This document shows positions 6,358 through 8,000 of a stretch of 8,000 bases of DNA, in pieces; position 1 is the stretch's first letter, and each line of letters opens with the position of its first letter. The position numbers were made by a program, and so were the translations under genes. The stretch covers positions 1-8,000 of the forward strand of contig DAOWFT010000102.1 in NCBI GenBank assembly GCA_030637845.1, read 5' to 3'. The stretch is from Thalassospiraceae bacterium (lineage in GTDB: Bacteria; Pseudomonadota; Alphaproteobacteria; Rhodospirillales; Magnetovibrionaceae). The notes beneath the pieces were generated by a model that saw only the letters and a program-made list of their open reading frames with translations, searched no databases and was not told where the DNA came from.

Positions 6358-6963
6358 ATGGCCACGCTTCATATTACTGCGGGAATTATCGGCTACCTTG
6401 TGGGGTCTATCCCATTTGGTCTGGTGTTTGCGCGCGCATTTGGGCTTGGCAATTTACGTGAAATTGGTTCCGGCAACATTGGCGCAACCAACGTGCTTCG
6501 CACCGGAAACAAACCAGCCGCTTTTTTGACGCTTGTTTTTGATATTGGCAAAGGTGGTGCGGTAGCATTGGCGGTGGAGTATTTCATCCCCGGTGTTCAT
6601 GCCGAACTGGCCGCAGGCTTTTGGGCGGTTATGGGGCATAATTTCCCGGTCTGGTTAAGGTTTCGTGGCGGCAAGGGTGTCGCCACCACCATTGGTGTTT
6701 TGCTGGCAACCGCATGGCCGGTTGGTCTGGCGGTAATTGCCACGTGGCTGATGGTTGCGGCCATAACGCGCTATTCATCGCTGGCGGCACTTGTTGCACT
6801 GGGTGCGGCACCTGCTTTTTCTTATTTTCTAGCCCCGCCACAACACATAATTTTATCTGCGCTTTTGGCGGTACTGGTTTGGGCCCGCCATCATGACAAC
6901 ATCCGGCGCTTAGCTAAAGGCGAGGAAACCAAAATTGGAAAAAAATCTGCCAAACCTGATTGA
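6358..6963 (+). CDS. plsY: Acyl-phosphate:glycerol-3-phosphate acyltransferase
   Basis: PlsY is an inner-membrane enzyme that transfers the acyl group from acyl-phosphate to the 1-position of glycerol 3-phosphate, giving lysophosphatidic acid, the first step of phospholipid synthesis. The 201-residue product shows the three PlsY motifs: EIGSGNIGATNVLR (35-48), GHNFPVWLRFRGGKGVATTIG (93-113), and RHHDNIRRLAKGEETKIG (177-194). Hydrophobic membrane segments are visible at roughly 4-25, 54-75, 84-100, 112-135, 139-157 and 163-177. The C-terminus is a short basic cytoplasmic tail (KIGKKSAKPD). The gene sits 13 nt after the pyrC-like gene, and its last 29 nt are shared with dprA, so it is almost certainly in the same transcript. 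Confidence 0.97.
   Translation: MATLHITAGIIGYLVGSIPFGLVFARAFGLGNLREIGSGNIGATNVLRTGNKPAAFLTLVFDIGKGGAVALAVEYFIPGVHAELAAGFWAVMGHNFPVWLRFRGGKGVATTIGVLLATAWPVGLAVIATWLMVAAITRYSSLAALVALGAAPAFSYFLAPPQHIILSALLAVLVWARHHDNIRRLAKGEETKIGKKSAKPD
6922..6926 (+). promoter_or_regulatory. Ribosome binding site of dprA
   Basis: A GAGGA site inside the plsY coding sequence lies eight bases before the TTG at 6935. It supports that rare start codon. The dprA frame is closed by a stop at 6911-6913, and the ATG at 6963 is in a different frame. Confidence 0.65.
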
Positions 6964-8000
6964 TGGCCAGCTTGACCACCAAATTAGCTGGCTGCGTCTG
7001 ATACGCAGCGAAAATGTCGGGCCCATTACATTTTATAAATTATTAGAAAATTTTGGCAGTGCCGAAGCTGCGCTTGAAGGCGTAGCTAAGCTTTCGGGTC
7101 GTGGCGGCAAAAAAATAAAGCCGTTCCCAAAAGAAAAAGCGGAGCGCGAGATAGAGGCCCTACATAAAATGGGCGGGGAAATAATTACCCGGCTTGATCC
7201 CGCCTATCCACCATTGCTGGCGACCATATTCGATGCACCGCCGGTGCTTTCGCTATTGGGCAACAAATCACTATTGGCAAAAAAAGCGGTTGCCATAGTC
7301 GGTGCAAGAAACTCGTCTCTAAACGGACAAAACTTTGCAAAAAAAATTGCCGGTGAAATTGGTGCCGGTGGTTTTTTGGTTATCTCAGGGCTGGCCCGGG
7401 GTGTTGATAAAGCCGCCCACCTTGGCTCCCTAAAAAGCGGTACGGTGGCCGTGGTTGGTGGCGGGGTCGACATAATTTATCCCAAGGAAAACAAAAATCT
7501 TTATGAAAAGATTGTAAACGGTGGGGCGGTAATATCCGAAGTTGCCCTTGGAACCAGACCGCAGGCTATGCATTTCCCCAGGCGCAACAGGATTATTTCC
7601 GGTATGGCCCGCGGCACCGTGGTGGTTGAGGCGGGGGTAAAATCAGGCTCCCTGATCACCGCCAGAATGGCGTTGGAACAGGGCCGCGAGGTGTTTGCGG
7701 TGCCGGGATCGCCCATTGACCCCAGAAGTGCGGGCGCCAACCGCCTTATCCGCGAAGGCGCACAATTGACGGAAAAAGCAGAAGATATTTTTGAGGCCCT
7801 CGAGACCCTGCCCCGGACGCCGCCCGGGCTTTCCCAAGATGAAAATAACCCATTGAAATATAATGAAAAATTACCAGAAGCTACAAACGACGGCGAGACC
7901 GACAAAACCCGGGGCAAGGTGATGGGCCTGCTTTCCCCCGAACCAGTTACGGTTGACGAAATCCTCCGTAGCTGCCAATGCTCCCCTTCCGCTGTTTCGC
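6935..8000 (+). CDS. dprA: DNA-processing protein DprA (3' end cut by window edge)
   Basis: DprA (Smf) binds single-stranded DNA and loads RecA on incoming DNA during natural transformation. It is also kept in many bacteria not known to be transformable. The 355 visible residues start at a TTG (MEKNLPNLIDGQLDHQISWL). An N-terminal SAM-like helical region covers about 12-55. The Rossmann-fold DNA-binding core covers about 85-290, with VAIVGARNSS (118-127), ISGLARGVDKAAH (150-162), VVGGGVDIIYPKEN (173-186), FPRRNRIISGMARGTVVVEA (214-233) and GSLITARMA (238-246). A charged linker (295-325) leads to the start of the C-terminal winged helix (VMGLLSPEPVTVDEILRS, 329-346), cut by the window edge. 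No stop or frameshift is seen in the visible part. Family identity is very secure; a role in competence is not shown by this context. Confidence 0.96.
   Translation, partial: MEKNLPNLIDGQLDHQISWLRLIRSENVGPITFYKLLENFGSAEAALEGVAKLSGRGGKKIKPFPKEKAEREIEALHKMGGEIITRLDPAYPPLLATIFDAPPVLSLLGNKSLLAKKAVAIVGARNSSLNGQNFAKKIAGEIGAGGFLVISGLARGVDKAAHLGSLKSGTVAVVGGGVDIIYPKENKNLYEKIVNGGAVISEVALGTRPQAMHFPRRNRIISGMARGTVVVEAGVKSGSLITARMALEQGREVFAVPGSPIDPRSAGANRLIREGAQLTEKAEDIFEALETLPRTPPGLSQDENNPLKYNEKLPEATNDGETDKTRGKVMGLLSPEPVTVDEILRSCQCSPSAVS

Noticed and set aside
7501..7917. 138-codon minus-strand open frame opposite dprA
   Set aside because: dprA shows a full set of family motifs through this stretch; the antisense frame has none.
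6935..8000. dprA as evidence for a natural-competence system
   Set aside because: dprA is widely kept in non-competent bacteria and no other competence gene is in the window.

Overview
The window looks like a core chromosomal segment of an alphaproteobacterium, probably a Rhodospirillales-like or uncultured marine lineage. I base this on the gene order (gatB-gatA-gatC facing away from ruvX-pyrB-pyrC-plsY-dprA), the alphaproteobacterial style of the PyrB and PyrC sequences, and a mid-range GC content. The exact lineage cannot be read from this sequence alone. I saw no mobile element, CRISPR array, tRNA or rRNA.

Minus strand, read right to left: an unrecognised secreted protein with a bacterial SH3 domain (3458 to 2559) comes first. 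A 127-bp spacer with an 18-bp tandem direct repeat follows. Then come gatC, gatA and the first 211 codons of gatB, which runs off the left edge. gatCAB encodes the amidotransferase that converts Glu-tRNA(Gln), and often Asp-tRNA(Asn), to the correctly charged tRNA. The three genes are tightly packed: a 12-nt gap between gatC and gatA, and a one-base TAATG stop/start overlap between gatA and gatB.

Plus strand: ruvX (yqgF), then a 102-bp spacer with a weak possible promoter, then pyrB and a pyrC-like gene overlapping by ATGA, then plsY after 13 nt, then dprA. dprA begins inside plsY at a TTG codon and runs off the right edge. pyrB-pyrC-plsY-dprA looks like one transcription unit mixing pyrimidine synthesis, phospholipid synthesis and DNA processing. 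The 43 bp between the SH3-protein gene and ruvX must hold the start signals for both directions.

Most notable points: (1) the PyrC-like protein lacks the HxH metal motif and the following substrate arginine of dihydroorotase, so it is probably a non-catalytic partner of PyrB; (2) a run of seven G at the end of gatA has the layout of a -1 slippery heptamer and points into the gatB frame; (3) the SH3-domain protein between gatC and ruvX has a C-terminal domain I do not recognise. I did not find a convincing new multi-gene system here.
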